A stretch of DNA of 64,000 nt. Source: Agrococcus sp. Marseille-P2731. Its GTDB lineage: Bacteria > Actinomycetota > Actinomycetes > Actinomycetales > Microbacteriaceae. Each line of letters opens with the position of its first letter. The first letter of the stretch is position 1. The translations under genes and the position numbers were made by a program. The stretch lies in assembly GCF_900117395.1 (NCBI RefSeq), contig NZ_FPEG01000001.1:518192-582191 (forward strand), written 5' to 3'. The notes beneath the pieces were generated by a model. The model was given only the letters and a program-made list of their open reading frames with translations, did no database searches and was not told the DNA's origin. Shown piece after piece: positions 1 through 8,891 of this stretch.

Positions 1-303
1 CAGCTCGACGACGTCGTCGAGCTCCTCGTCGCTGATGGGCACGACGCGGTAGCCGCGGTTGCGCATGGCCTCGACGTGCCCGTCTCGGCACAGGTCGATC
101 ATCGCCTCGCGCACCGGCGTCGCGGAGACCCCGAGCATCTGCGCGAGCGCAGGCGCCGAGTAGACGGTGCCGGGCACCATCGTGCCGGCGACCATCGCTT
201 CGCGCAACGCCTCGGTCACCTGCGCGCGCAGGCTCGAGTGCGCGGTGAGCGATGCCACGACGGGCTCGAGCCCGGCGCCATCGACTCCTGCGCGCTTCGT
301 CAT
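1..303 (-). CDS. GntR-family transcriptional regulator, N-terminal part (cut by window edge)
   Basis: The visible 101 codons encode a winged helix-turn-helix of the GntR/FadR type: a helix reading LRAQVTEALREAMVAG, then a recognition segment with LGVSATPVREAMIDL, then GHVEAMRNRGYRVVPIS. The VSATPVREA core is the hallmark of the FadR subgroup, which usually carries a C-terminal helical ligand-binding domain; that domain would lie left of base 1. The ATG at 301-303 has a good ribosome binding site (GGGGAGG) just upstream. The gene is divergent from the cupin gene at 445, so it may control that gene, but neighbours to the left are unseen. The effector is unknown. Confidence 0.9.
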   Translation of the reverse strand, partial: MTKRAGVDGAGLEPVVASLTAHSSLRAQVTEALREAMVAGTMVPGTVYSAPALAQMLGVSATPVREAMIDLCRDGHVEAMRNRGYRVVPISDEELDDVVEL

Positions 304-444
304 CCGGCCTCCCCGTGCCGGCGCCCGTCGCGGTCGGCTCGCTCAGCGTACCCAGCCGCCTCCGCGCCGCAGCCGCAGGCTCCGCACGCGACACGAGGCA
401 CGGCTCCCTAGCGATACCCAGGCGGTCCGGGCAGGATGCGAAGC

Positions 445-918
445 ATGGAGATCCACGACAACGGACCGCAGCGCAACGCGTTCGACATCGAGACCGCGAC
501 GCGCGAGAACACCAACTACCGCACCGTCGCCTGGTCGGGGGCGCACCTGCAGGTGACGCTCATGTCGATCGAGCCGGGCCGCTCGATCGGCCTCGAGGTG
601 CACAACGGCACCGACCAGTTCCTGCGCCTCGACGCCGGCAGGGGCCGCGTCGTCATGGGCCCCTCGAAGGACGACCTGCCCTTCGAGCAGGACGTCACCG
701 ACGGCTGGGCCATCCAGGTGCCAGCGGGCACGTGGCACGACGTCATCAACACCGGCGACGAGCCGATGCGGCTCTACGCCATCTACGCGCCCACCCACCA
801 CGCGGCGGGCATCGTGCAGGAGACGCCCGAGGCCGCGGATGAGGACGAGGAGGCCGGTCGCGACGAGCCGCCGACCTGGGCGGAGGAGATCGACACCCAG
901 GGCGAGGAGAAGGCCTGA
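445..918 (+). CDS. small single-domain cupin protein
   Basis: The 157-residue protein has the double-stranded beta-helix pattern of a cupin: EPGRSIGLEVHNGTDQFLRLDAG in the first motif region and QVPAGTWHDVINTGDEPMRLY in the second. The first metal-binding motif is degenerate: it has His-Asn and Asp-Gln where the usual pattern is HxH plus Glu. The second keeps PAGTWHDV. The C-terminal 30 residues are strongly acidic. Function could be metal-dependent catalysis or small-molecule binding; the sequence does not decide. An in-frame ATG lies at 436, but the one at 445 is preferred because CAGGAT (432-437) sits seven bases before it, as in other leaderless genes here. Confidence 0.8.
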   Translation: MEIHDNGPQRNAFDIETATRENTNYRTVAWSGAHLQVTLMSIEPGRSIGLEVHNGTDQFLRLDAGRGRVVMGPSKDDLPFEQDVTDGWAIQVPAGTWHDVINTGDEPMRLYAIYAPTHHAAGIVQETPEAADEDEEAGRDEPPTWAEEIDTQGEEKA

Positions 919-939
919 CGCCACCAGCCTCGCAGCGCA

Positions 940-970
940 CGACGCCCGCCGGTCGATCCGGCGGGCGTCG
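940..970 (+). terminator. perfect 13-bp hairpin after the cupin gene
   Basis: Arms at 940-952 and 958-970 pair perfectly around a five-base loop (TCGAT). It lies between the convergent cupin gene and the small acidic-protein gene, so it can serve both strands. There is no clear T-run, which is normal for high-GC actinobacteria. Confidence 0.7.
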
Positions 971-1003
971 TCGTGTCTGCAGCTGCGCAGACGAGCGGAT
1001 GCG

Positions 1004-1237
1004 TCAGGCTCGCGAAGCCCCGTGGTGGTCGTCGGCAGAGTGGTCGCCGGCCCGGTCGGCGTCGGCGCCGTGGTCGCCGACGTCGCTCGCGCGCTGATCC
1101 TCGGTGCCGCCCTCGGGCGACGCCTCGACGTCGGTGTCCGCGGGGTCGGTCGCCATGTCGGGGTCGGCGCCGATCACCGTGGTGCCGTCGTCGGCATGCT
1201 CGCTCGGGCCCGGGCGGCCGTCGTTCGAGTCGCTCAT
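1004..1237 (-). CDS. 77-residue acidic hypothetical protein
   Basis: I do not recognise this protein. It is 77 residues long, rich in Asp, Glu, Gly, Ala and His, without hydrophobic segments, and is probably disordered. Its ATG overlaps the stop of the upstream membrane-protein gene by four bases (ATGA), which suggests translational coupling and a shared transcript. The composition resembles the long acidic tail of that upstream protein, so the two may act together or one may derive from the other. It could also be a spurious extension, but the exact stop-start overlap favours a real gene. Confidence 0.55.
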   Translation of the reverse strand: MSDSNDGRPGPSEHADDGTTVIGADPDMATDPADTDVEASPEGGTEDQRASDVGDHGADADRAGDHSADDHHGASRA

Positions 1238-2169
1238 CGGGGACCCTCCTGCTCGAGGTCGGACGCGGTGGGGTCGTCGCTGCCGGGGCCGGGGTCGCTC
1301 GCTGCGGGCACGTCGTGCTCCTGCTCGGCCGGGCGCTCGTCGGTGTGGGCGCCCGGGTCGCCGCCGCCTGCGCCGAGGGCGGCCCGCAGCCCTGCATCCA
1401 TCGCGGGGTTCGCGTCCGCTCCCGTGGGGTCGCCGAACTCGCGCGCCTGGTCCTCTGGCACCCGGTCGTCGGGGATCTGACCTGCGTCGCTCCTGGTCAT
1501 GCCTGCCTCCTTCGGTGTGGCTGTGGTGTCGGCGCTGCCGGTGCCGACGTCGTTGGCGTGCAGCTCCTCCGCGCTGGCGTGCGGGGCGGTGTCGCCGGAG
1601 TGGAGCGCGGCCTCGCCATCGGCCGAGACCCGGGCGCGCTCGCTGGCTGCCTCCGCTGCGAACGACTCGGTGCCTGCCGCGCCGAGGCTCGCGCTCGCAG
1701 GAGCACCTGCCGCAGCCGCGCCGGCCGCGCCGGTCGCTGCGGCACCGCCCAGGACGGCTGCTGCAGCGGCGTCGCGCCCGCCGGCGGCAGCCCAGTCGCG
1801 CCCAGCGGCGGCGGCGGACGCCTGGTCCGGCGCGGTGCCGCGCGCAGGGTCGTCGCTATCGTCGGTGTCGCCGTCGAAGGGGTTGTCGCCGATCAGCGGG
1901 GGCAGCTCCTCGCCCCGCGCACCGCGTCGCTCGAGCACGAAGATCGCGCTGAACATGGTGATGATCGAGAGGCCCACGTAGACCCAGCCGATGACGCTGT
2001 TGGGCATGACGCCGAGCGGGTCGGTGACGCGCGTGTAGCTGAGGATCGCCAGCAGGCCGCCGAGGACGACCAGCACGCAGGTCGTGACCACGAACCACGT
2101 GGGCCGGGTGCGGCGCGTGGCGATGATCGCGCCGAGGACGAGTGCCGCGAGACCGAGCAGGGAGAGCAT
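1234..2169 (-). CDS. membrane protein with a long Ala/Asp-rich disordered tail
   Basis: The 311-residue protein starts with three predicted membrane segments within its first 85 residues (LLGLAALVLGAIIA, FVVTTCVLVVLGGLLAIL, VIGWVYVGLSIITMFSAIFV). A tail of more than 200 residues follows, dominated by Ala, Gly, Asp, Ser and Glu and containing long alanine runs. I recognise no domain in the tail. The ATG at 2167-2169 has TAGGCT six bases upstream on the minus strand and no ribosome binding site, so translation is probably leaderless. It heads a two-gene unit with the acidic 77-residue protein and is divergent from the helicase gene. Function is unknown. Confidence 0.7.
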   Translation of the reverse strand: MLSLLGLAALVLGAIIATRRTRPTWFVVTTCVLVVLGGLLAILSYTRVTDPLGVMPNSVIGWVYVGLSIITMFSAIFVLERRGARGEELPPLIGDNPFDGDTDDSDDPARGTAPDQASAAAAGRDWAAAGGRDAAAAAVLGGAAATGAAGAAAAGAPASASLGAAGTESFAAEAASERARVSADGEAALHSGDTAPHASAEELHANDVGTGSADTTATPKEAGMTRSDAGQIPDDRVPEDQAREFGDPTGADANPAMDAGLRAALGAGGGDPGAHTDERPAEQEHDVPAASDPGPGSDDPTASDLEQEGPR

Positions 2170-2273
2170 GCGGTCAGCCTAGGCGCACGCCCTGCGAAGC
2201 GCATCGGATGCGGGCCCACAGGGCGACACGCGCAGCGGGCGGCGAGTGGGCGCTCGCGCCTACGATGGAGCGA

Positions 2274-4112
2274 GTGACCAGCCAGACCACCCAGCCTCCA
2301 GCCTCCGGGCACCAGGCCGCAGGTCACGCCTCCGCCGGCGGGCCGCACGCCCCCCACCCCGGCTTCGGCACCTGGGCGGCCGACCACCTCTCGCCCGCCT
2401 ATCCGGAGCGCGCCGCGTGGGGCACCGCCCAGCCGCTCCGCGCCTGGCAGCAGGAGGCGCTCGAGCAGTACTTCCGCACCGAGCCGCGCGACTTCCTCGC
2501 CGCCGCGACCCCCGGTGCAGGCAAGACCACCTTCGCCCTGCGCCTCGCCTCCGAGCTGCTGCGCCGCGGCGCCGTGCACCGCATCACCGTCGTCGCCCCC
2601 ACCGAGCACCTGAAGCAGCAGTGGGCCGACGCAGCTCACCGCGCCGGCGTCAGGCTCGACCCCGACTTCGCCAACGCCGACGGCGACTACCCGCGGCAGT
2701 ACCACGGCGTCGTCGTGACCTACGCGCAGGTCGCGGCCCGCGCATCCGTGCACGAGCGCATCACGCGGTCTGCTCCCAGCCTCGTGATCCTCGACGAGGT
2801 GCACCACGCGGGCGACGCGCTCAGCTGGGGCGACGCGGTGCTCGAGGCGTTCGGCCCCGCAGCCCGTCGCCTGTCCCTGACGGGCACGCCGTTCCGCAGC
2901 GACACCTCGCCGATCCCGTTCGTCGAGTACGTGCGCGACGAGCGCGGCATCCGCACCTCGCGCACCGACTACGCCTACGGCTACGACGCGGCGCTGCGCG
3001 ACCACGTCGTGCGTCCGGTCGTCTTCATGGCCTACGCCGGCACGATGCAGTGGCGCACCTCCATGGGCGACGAGATGAAGGCGACGCTCGGCCACGGCGA
3101 CACGAAGGACATCACGAACGGCGCCTGGCGCACGGCGCTCGACCCGGGCGGCGCCTGGATCCAGCAGGTGCTGCGCTCGGCCGACGTGCGGCTGACGCAC
3201 GTGCGGCAGACGGTGCCGGATGCGGGCGGCCTCGTGATCGCGACCGACCAGGCACAGGCGAGGCAGTACGCGCAGCTGCTGCACGCCATCTCGGGCGAGG
3301 CGCCCACGATTGTGCTGTCCGACGACGCCGGCGCCTCTGATCGCATCGCGACCTTCTCCGACGGCGACGCCCGCTGGATGGTCGCGGTGCGGATGGTGTC
3401 CGAGGGGGTGGACGTGCCGCGGCTCGCGGTCGGCGTCTACGCCACCAACGCATCCACGCCGCTCTTCTTCCAGCAGGTGATCGGTCGCTTCGTGCGCTCC
3501 CGCCGCCGCGGCGAGATCGCGACGGTCTTCCTGCCCTCGGTGCCCCCGCTGCTGGTGCTCGCCGCAGAGCTCGAGCGGCAGCGCGACCACGCGCTCGACC
3601 GCGAGCAGGCCGACGACCAGCTGCTCGACGACGACCTGATGGCCGCGGCCGAGCAGGGCGACCGCGACGATCGCGAGGCATCGCCCTTCACCTGGGAGCC
3701 GCTCGAGTCGAGCGCGACCTTCGACCGCGTGCTCTTCGGAGACGCCGAGTTCGGGCAGCTCGTCGAGCCCGCGAGCGAGGAGGAGCTCGACTTCATCGGG
3801 ATCCCGGGGCTCCTCGACGCGGAGGACGTCTCCGAGCTGCTGAAGCGCCGGCACGCTCGGCAGGCCGCGCGCATCCGCGAGCGCCCGCCGGTCGAGGCTG
3901 CGCCCGAGCCGCTCTACCGCACCATGCGCGAGGAGCGGCAGCTGCTCAACTCGCTCGTCGCGATCGTGGCGAAGCGCCGCGGCGAGGCGCACGCGCTCGT
4001 GCACGCCGAGTCGCGGCGCGTCTGCGGCGGACCGCCGGTCGCGCAGGCGTCGATGCAGCAGCTGCGCGACCGGATCCACTACCTCCGGAAGGTGATGGAT
4101 CGGGGTCGGTGA
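2274..4112 (+). CDS. DEAD/DEAH-box superfamily 2 helicase
   Basis: The protein is about 612 residues. After a His/Pro/Gly-rich N-terminus it carries Walker A TPGAGKTT (about 79-86), motif Ia VVAPTEHL, Walker B with DEVHH (about 174-178), motif III SLTGTPF, and in the second RecA domain GRFVRSRRR as motif VI. The DEVHH form is common in helicases of restriction-like and phage-like enzymes, but no nuclease or methylase gene is adjacent. An upstream ATG at 2265 is possible, but GTG 2274 is chosen because TACGAT (2261-2266) sits seven bases before it. Nucleic-acid substrate and role are unknown; ATP-driven translocation or unwinding follows from the family. Confidence 0.85.
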   Translation: MTSQTTQPPASGHQAAGHASAGGPHAPHPGFGTWAADHLSPAYPERAAWGTAQPLRAWQQEALEQYFRTEPRDFLAAATPGAGKTTFALRLASELLRRGAVHRITVVAPTEHLKQQWADAAHRAGVRLDPDFANADGDYPRQYHGVVVTYAQVAARASVHERITRSAPSLVILDEVHHAGDALSWGDAVLEAFGPAARRLSLTGTPFRSDTSPIPFVEYVRDERGIRTSRTDYAYGYDAALRDHVVRPVVFMAYAGTMQWRTSMGDEMKATLGHGDTKDITNGAWRTALDPGGAWIQQVLRSADVRLTHVRQTVPDAGGLVIATDQAQARQYAQLLHAISGEAPTIVLSDDAGASDRIATFSDGDARWMVAVRMVSEGVDVPRLAVGVYATNASTPLFFQQVIGRFVRSRRRGEIATVFLPSVPPLLVLAAELERQRDHALDREQADDQLLDDDLMAAAEQGDRDDREASPFTWEPLESSATFDRVLFGDAEFGQLVEPASEEELDFIGIPGLLDAEDVSELLKRRHARQAARIRERPPVEAAPEPLYRTMREERQLLNSLVAIVAKRRGEAHALVHAESRRVCGGPPVAQASMQQLRDRIHYLRKVMDRGR

Positions 4113-4124
4113 CCCAGCCGGGGC

Positions 4125-4793
4125 TCAGTCGTGCTCGACCCAGCAGTTGAGCACGGCGGATGCGACGGCGTAGGCCGCGCCGTCATGCGTCATGGATCCG
4201 GCGAAGCCGTCGGGCAGCGCCGTGGCGTCCACGAGCAGCGTCTTGCCGTCGCGGATGAAGGCCACGATGCCCTCGCCGGTCGAGAAGGAGGGGAGGCCGA
4301 GGCCGAGCATGCCCTCGATCTCCTCGGCGCCCGCGAGGGTGCTCTGCAGACCGGTGAAGTGCGCCTCGCCTGCCGCCACGTCGGCCGTGTCGTGCACCGA
4401 GAGGCGCAGCGGTGCGCCGTCGATCTCGTAGGTGCAGGAGTACATCGGGGCGTCCCACGAGGGGGTGCCGACCGCCTCGCCCTCGAGGTCGAACAGGCTC
4501 GTGACCGCGTTCACCACCTGGCCGGCGCAGATCATCTGCGCTGCGGGGGAGGGGTCGCCGGCGCTCGCGGCATGGGCGTCGTCTCCGTGCTCGGCGTGCT
4601 CGGCGTCGCCGTGCTCGGCGGGCTCCTCGCCCTCCGCGCCGTGGTCGTGCTCCGCGCCCGACATGACGGTGCCGTCCGGCATGGTGTGCGAGGGCTCGGG
4701 CGCCGACTCCGGCTGCGTCGCCGCTGACGTCGCGCAGCCTGTCAGCAGCAGCGCTGAGGCGACGAGCAGCGCGATCCGGGTGGTGCGGGCCAT
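4125..4793 (-). CDS. lipoprotein with a His/Met/Asp/Glu-rich linker
   Basis: The 222-residue precursor has a signal peptide ending in the lipobox LLTGC, so the mature protein should be anchored to the outer face of the membrane. A linker of about 60 residues rich in His, Asp, Glu and Met follows (SHTMPDGTVMSGAEHDHG and repeated EHGDAEHAEHGDD), suggestive of metal binding, perhaps copper. The C-terminal domain of about 140 residues has three cysteines (MICAGQV, YSCTYEI, LNCWVEHD). The ATG at 4791-4793 follows a GGAGAC ribosome binding site; longer in-frame starts would bury the signal peptide. It is divergent from the CHRD gene. Function is unknown. Confidence 0.8.
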   Translation of the reverse strand: MARTTRIALLVASALLLTGCATSAATQPESAPEPSHTMPDGTVMSGAEHDHGAEGEEPAEHGDAEHAEHGDDAHAASAGDPSPAAQMICAGQVVNAVTSLFDLEGEAVGTPSWDAPMYSCTYEIDGAPLRLSVHDTADVAAGEAHFTGLQSTLAGAEEIEGMLGLGLPSFSTGEGIVAFIRDGKTLLVDATALPDGFAGSMTHDGAAYAVASAVLNCWVEHD

Positions 4794-4967
4794 GAGGTCT
4801 CCGATCGGTGGGATGCGTACACGAAGCGTTCGTCGCTCTTCGCGAGACGGATTGCATCTGCCGCAAAGAAAGCTCGGGCGCGACCAATCCGGATGCGCGG
4901 CGGCGCCGAAGAGCCTCATACGGGACGCAAACCCTTGCTCCCCCGATCCTTCGAAAGAGGTATCAGC

Positions 4968-5729
4968 ATGAAGAAGAAGTCAATCCTGCTCGCCGCACCG
5001 ATCCTCGGTGCCGGCATGATCGCGCTCACCGCTGCTCCCGCGATGGCTCACGACGTCACCGGCTCCTACTGGTCGGACCTCGGCGAGATCAACAGCTCGG
5101 GCGCCACCGGAGAAGCGTGGATCGATGTCGACGGCGACATGGCCACCGTCACGATCAACGCGTCGGGCCTCGCAGCCGAGTTCGACGGCGCCGCCTACCC
5201 GCACGTGCAGCACATCCACATCGGCGCCCAGGGCGTCTGCCCGTCGGATGAGGCTGACACCAACGGTGACGGCATCATCAGCACGACCGAGGGTGGCCCG
5301 TCGTACGGCGACATCGGCACGACGCTCTCGGTCGGCGACACCGACAAGAGCCCGGCAGCCGGCCTCGACCTCGCGGTGGCTCCCTCGGGCGACACCATCT
5401 CCTACGAGGAGACCTTCGAGATGAACCACGAGACGCGTGACGCGCTCGCCGCCGGCACCGCCGTCGTCGTCGTCCACGGTCTCGACCCGGCCACGCAGCC
5501 TGAGGGCGCGACCGAGCCGAGCGACCTGGTGCCCGAGCTCCCGCTCGCAGCCACGTCGCCCGCGCTCTGCGGTGCCCTCGCCATGGCTCCGGCCGGTGGC
5601 GTCGACACCGGTGTGACCGCCGGATCGAACGGTGTCGAGCTCGGCGCCGTCGCTGCTGGTGGCGCGCTCGTCGTCATGCTCTCTGCTGGTGTCTACATGG
5701 TCCGTCGCCGCACCGCGACCGACAGCTGA
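4968..5729 (+). CDS. secreted, membrane-anchored CHRD-domain protein
   Basis: The 253-residue precursor has an N-terminal signal peptide (KKK, a hydrophobic core, then APAMA before HDVTG). A CHRD-like beta domain with the typical PHVQHIHIG motif follows. Within it is DTNGDGIISTTEG, a good match to an EF-hand or dockerin calcium loop (Asp, Asn, Asp, Gly, Ile, Glu at the right spacing). The C-terminus has a hydrophobic stretch and RRR, like a wall-sorting tail, but I see no LPXTG-type motif before it. A ribosome binding site (AAGAGG) precedes the ATG. The sortase gene starts 17 bases downstream, so the pair is probably one operon. Confidence 0.82.
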   Translation: MKKKSILLAAPILGAGMIALTAAPAMAHDVTGSYWSDLGEINSSGATGEAWIDVDGDMATVTINASGLAAEFDGAAYPHVQHIHIGAQGVCPSDEADTNGDGIISTTEGGPSYGDIGTTLSVGDTDKSPAAGLDLAVAPSGDTISYEETFEMNHETRDALAAGTAVVVVHGLDPATQPEGATEPSDLVPELPLAATSPALCGALAMAPAGGVDTGVTAGSNGVELGAVAAGGALVVMLSAGVYMVRRRTATDS

Positions 5730-5746
5730 ACCATCAGTCTGCATCG

Positions 5747-6412
5747 ATGATGCTTCACGGATCGGGCCGTCGCCTCCGCCTCACCGCGGTGGCGGCGGCC
5801 CTCCTGCTGTCCTTGACCGCCTGCGCGACCGCCGACGACGGTGCGGCCGCGCCCGAGTCATCCGCCGTCGCGCCGAGCACCGCGCCGGCCAGCCCCTCGC
5901 CGACGCCAGAGCCTCCGAGCAGCGCGGAGCCGGAGGCGACGCCCCTCGCCATGGAGGCCTCGACGCCCGTCAGCGTGCAGATCCCGGCGCTCGAGCGCGA
6001 CGCGCAGCTGATCCAGACCGGCCTCCGGGCCGACCGCACGCTCGAGGTGCCGCCCGACGCCGAGGGCTCGCCGGCCAGCTGGTACGACGGCTCGCCCACG
6101 CCCGGTGAACTCGGCACCTCGGTGCTGCTCGGGCACGTCAACTCCCTCACCTCCGACTTCGGCGTCTTCTACGACCTGCAGTCGCTCGTCCCCGGCGACG
6201 AGGTGCGGGTGCAGCGCGAGGACGGCTCGACGGCGGTCTTCGAGATCTACCGGGTCGAGTCGTTCGCGAAGGACGAGTTCCCGACCCGCGAGGTCTACTA
6301 CCCGGCGTCGGATGCCGAGCTGCGCCTCATCACGTGCGACAACCTGGGCGGCACGACCGACGGCTTCCCGAACAACTTCATCGTCTTCGCGAAGCTGGTC
6401 GAGGCGGCGTAG
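5747..6412 (+). CDS. class F-like sortase, lipoprotein form
   Basis: The 221-residue protein has a signal peptide with a lipobox (SLTAC, Cys26) and a Pro/Ser/Glu-rich linker. A sortase domain follows: [22 protein letters not shown] holds the catalytic His in GHV, and LRLITCDN holds the catalytic Cys. The WYxxSPTPGE and GHVxS patterns are those of class F enzymes. No arginine occurs in the 24 residues after the Cys, although sortases normally need one there to stabilise the transition state; the region reads [12 protein letters not shown]. Most sortases are anchored by a plain transmembrane helix, so the lipobox is unusual. The likely partner is the CHRD protein upstream. Confidence 0.85.
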   Translation: MMLHGSGRRLRLTAVAAALLLSLTACATADDGAAAPESSAVAPSTAPASPSPTPEPPSSAEPEATPLAMEASTPVSVQIPALERDAQLIQTGLRADRTLEVPPDAEGSPASWYDGSPTPGELGTSVLLGHVNSLTSDFGVFYDLQSLVPGDEVRVQREDGSTAVFEIYRVESFAKDEFPTREVYYPASDAELRLITCDNLGGTTDGFPNNFIVFAKLVEAA

Positions 6413-6470
6413 CAGGGCATCCGACCCGCGGCGCATCCACCGGTCAGCGCCGCTCGATAGGGTCGGAATC

Positions 6471-7976
6471 ATGCAGCAGCACGAGGTCAGAGCCCACAGG
6501 AGCGCCGAGAACCTGCCCCGCGAGGAGCAGCTGGCATGGAAGATCGCGCAGGTCGCCGTCGACCCGGTCGAGGTCGAGGCCGACGTCGTCGAGATGATCG
6601 CGAACCGCATCATCGACAACGCGTCGGTCGCGATCGCCTCGCTCAACCGCCCCCCGGTGATCTCGGCTCGCGAGCAGGCGCAGCGCCACCCCTACGAGCC
6701 CGGCGCCGCGGTCTTCGGCATCGACGACCGCGTGAGCCCCGAGTGGGCGGCGTGGGCCAACGGCGTCGCCGTGCGCGAGCTCGACTACCACGACACCTTC
6801 CTGGCGGCCGAGTACTCGCACCCGGGCGACAACATCCCGCCGATCCTCGCCGTCGCGCAGCACCTCGGCTGCGACGGCAGGGCACTGGTGCGCGGCATCG
6901 CGACCGGTTACGAGATCCAGGTCGACCTGGTGCGCGCGATCTCGCTGCACAAGCACAAGATCGACCACGTCGCGCACCTCGGCCCCTCGGCTGCCGCAGG
7001 CATCGGCACGATGCTCGGCCTCGAGGCCGAGACGATCTTCCAGGCGGTGGGGCAGGCGCTGCACACGACCACCGCGACCAGGCAGTCCCGAAAGGGCGAG
7101 ATCTCGACGTGGAAGGCGCACGCCCCGGCCTTCGCGGGCAAGATGGCGGTCGAGTCCGTCGATCGCGCGATGCGCGGGCAGACGAGCCCCGTGCCGATCT
7201 ACGAGGGCGAGGACGGCGTGATCGCCTGGCTGCTCGACGGCTGGGAGGGCTCCTACAGCGTGCCGCTGCCCGCGCAGGGGGAGCCCAAGCGCGGCATCCT
7301 CGACACCTACACGAAGGAGCACTCGGCCGAGTACCAGGCGCAGGCCTGGATCGACCTGGCGCGCAAGCTCTCGGCGGAGCGCCCCGAGCTGCGCGACCCC
7401 GAGAACGTCACCTCGATCGTGCTGCACACGAGTCACCACACCCACACCGTGATCGGCTCGGGCGCCAACGACCCGCAGAAGTACGACCCGACCGCCTCGC
7501 GCGAGACGCTCGACCACTCCATCCCCTACATCGTCGCCGTGGCGCTGCAGGACGGCGGCTGGCACCACGTGAGCTCCTACGCGCCGGAGCGCGCGCAGCG
7601 CCCCGACACGGTCGCGCTGTGGAACAGGATCACCACGCTGGAGGACCCGGTGTGGACGGAGCGCTACCACGACCCCGATCCCGACAGGAAGGCGTTCGGC
7701 GGTCGCATCGTGGTCACGCTCGCCTCCGGTGAGGTCATCGAGGACGAGATCTCGGTGGCGGATGCGCACCCGGCCGGGGCGCGCCCGTTCGGCCGCGCGG
7801 AGTACGTGCAGAAGCTGCGCACGCTCGCGCAGGGCATCATCGAGACGGACGAGATCGACCGCTTCCTCGGGCTCGTCGAGCGCCTGCCAGAGCTGACCGC
7901 CGACGAGGTGCGCCAGCTGAACGTGCTCGCGCCGGCCGGCACCGTCGACGTCGGCACCACGAAGGGCCTGTTCTAG
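6471..7976 (+). CDS. prpD: 2-methylcitrate dehydratase (MmgE/PrpD family)
   Basis: The 501-residue protein has the length and pattern of PrpD, which removes water from 2-methylcitrate to give 2-methyl-cis-aconitate in propionate breakdown. Diagnostic stretches are [15 protein letters not shown] near residue 50, the conserved [25 protein letters not shown], and later [20 protein letters not shown]. The ATG at 6471 is preceded at seven bases by TAGGGT (6458-6463), so translation is probably leaderless. The stop codon abuts the prpB start. prpB and two further enzymes follow on the same strand, while prpC lies 6.4 kb away. Confidence 0.95.
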   Translation: MQQHEVRAHRSAENLPREEQLAWKIAQVAVDPVEVEADVVEMIANRIIDNASVAIASLNRPPVISAREQAQRHPYEPGAAVFGIDDRVSPEWAAWANGVAVRELDYHDTFLAAEYSHPGDNIPPILAVAQHLGCDGRALVRGIATGYEIQVDLVRAISLHKHKIDHVAHLGPSAAAGIGTMLGLEAETIFQAVGQALHTTTATRQSRKGEISTWKAHAPAFAGKMAVESVDRAMRGQTSPVPIYEGEDGVIAWLLDGWEGSYSVPLPAQGEPKRGILDTYTKEHSAEYQAQAWIDLARKLSAERPELRDPENVTSIVLHTSHHTHTVIGSGANDPQKYDPTASRETLDHSIPYIVAVALQDGGWHHVSSYAPERAQRPDTVALWNRITTLEDPVWTERYHDPDPDRKAFGGRIVVTLASGEVIEDEISVADAHPAGARPFGRAEYVQKLRTLAQGIIETDEIDRFLGLVERLPELTADEVRQLNVLAPAGTVDVGTTKGLF

Positions 7977-8891
7977 ATGCTCTCGACGACCGTCACCCCG
8001 AACCAGAAGCGGAAGGCGCTGCGAGCGGGGCTGGCGTCGGGCACGATCCAGCGCTTCCCGGGCGCGTTCACGCCGCTGACGGGTCCGCTCATCCAGCAGC
8101 TCGGCTTCGAGGGCGTCTACATCTCCGGCGCCGTCATGGCGGCGGAGCTCGGCCTGCCCGACATCGGCCTGACGACGCTGAGCGAGGTGGCGCAGCGCGG
8201 TCGCGAGATCTCGCGCATGACCGATCTGCCGACGCTCATCGACGCGGACACCGGCTTCGGCGAGGCGATGAACGTCGCCCGGGCCGTGCACGAGCTCGAG
8301 GATGCGGGAGTCTCGGGCCTGCACCTGGAGGATCAGGTCAACCCGAAGCGCTGCGGCCACCTCGACGGCAAGGAGGTCGTCTCGACAGAGCTGGCCGCCC
8401 AGCGCATCGCTGCGGCCGTCAGCGCGCGCCGAGACCCCGACCTGGTGATCATGGCTCGCACCGACATCCGCGGCGTGCAGGGGCTGGGCGCCGCGATCGA
8501 CCGTGCCAAGGCGCTCGAGGCTGCCGGGGCCGACGCCATCTTCCCCGAGGCGATGGCGACGCTCGAGGAGTTCGCGGCCATCCGCGCGGCCGTGCGGGTG
8601 CCGATCCTCGCCAACATGACCGAGTTCGGCAAGAGCGCCCTCTTCACCCACCAGCAGCTGCAGGACGTCGGCGTCAACATCGCCATCCATCCCGTCTCGC
8701 TGCTGCGCATCGCGATGGGCGCGATCGAGCGCGAGCTCGGCGGGCTGCGCGACACCGGCACCCTCGACGGCGCCGTCGAGCGCATGCAGACCCGCGCGCG
8801 CCTCTACGAGCTCAACGACTACGCCGCCTACAGCGCCTTCGACGAGGGCGTGTTCAACTTCGAGGTCCCGGAAGGCCACAGCCAGGCATGA
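7977..8891 (+). CDS. prpB: 2-methylisocitrate lyase
   Basis: The 304-residue enzyme belongs to the isocitrate/methylisocitrate lyase family and splits 2-methylisocitrate into pyruvate and succinate. It carries the metal-binding segment LIDADTGFGEAMNV (about 88-101), HLEDQ, and the active-site loop KRCGH (124-128) with its catalytic Cys. The length is typical of PrpB and shorter than isocitrate lyase. Its ATG follows the prpD stop with no gap, so the two are translated from one message. Confidence 0.95.
   Translation: MLSTTVTPNQKRKALRAGLASGTIQRFPGAFTPLTGPLIQQLGFEGVYISGAVMAAELGLPDIGLTTLSEVAQRGREISRMTDLPTLIDADTGFGEAMNVARAVHELEDAGVSGLHLEDQVNPKRCGHLDGKEVVSTELAAQRIAAAVSARRDPDLVIMARTDIRGVQGLGAAIDRAKALEAAGADAIFPEAMATLEEFAAIRAAVRVPILANMTEFGKSALFTHQQLQDVGVNIAIHPVSLLRIAMGAIERELGGLRDTGTLDGAVERMQTRARLYELNDYAAYSAFDEGVFNFEVPEGHSQA

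Noticed and set aside
2274..4112. Helicase as part of a multi-gene phage defence system
   Set aside because: Neighbours are a hypothetical membrane protein and a lipoprotein; no nuclease, methylase or protease partner is present.
4968..5729. LPXTG sorting signal in the CHRD protein
   Set aside because: The hydrophobic segment and RRR tail are present, but no LPXTG, NPQTN or similar five-residue motif precedes them.
6444..8879. Long minus-strand open frame opposite prpD and prpB
   Set aside because: It mirrors two clear enzyme genes and has the composition of a GC-driven shadow frame.
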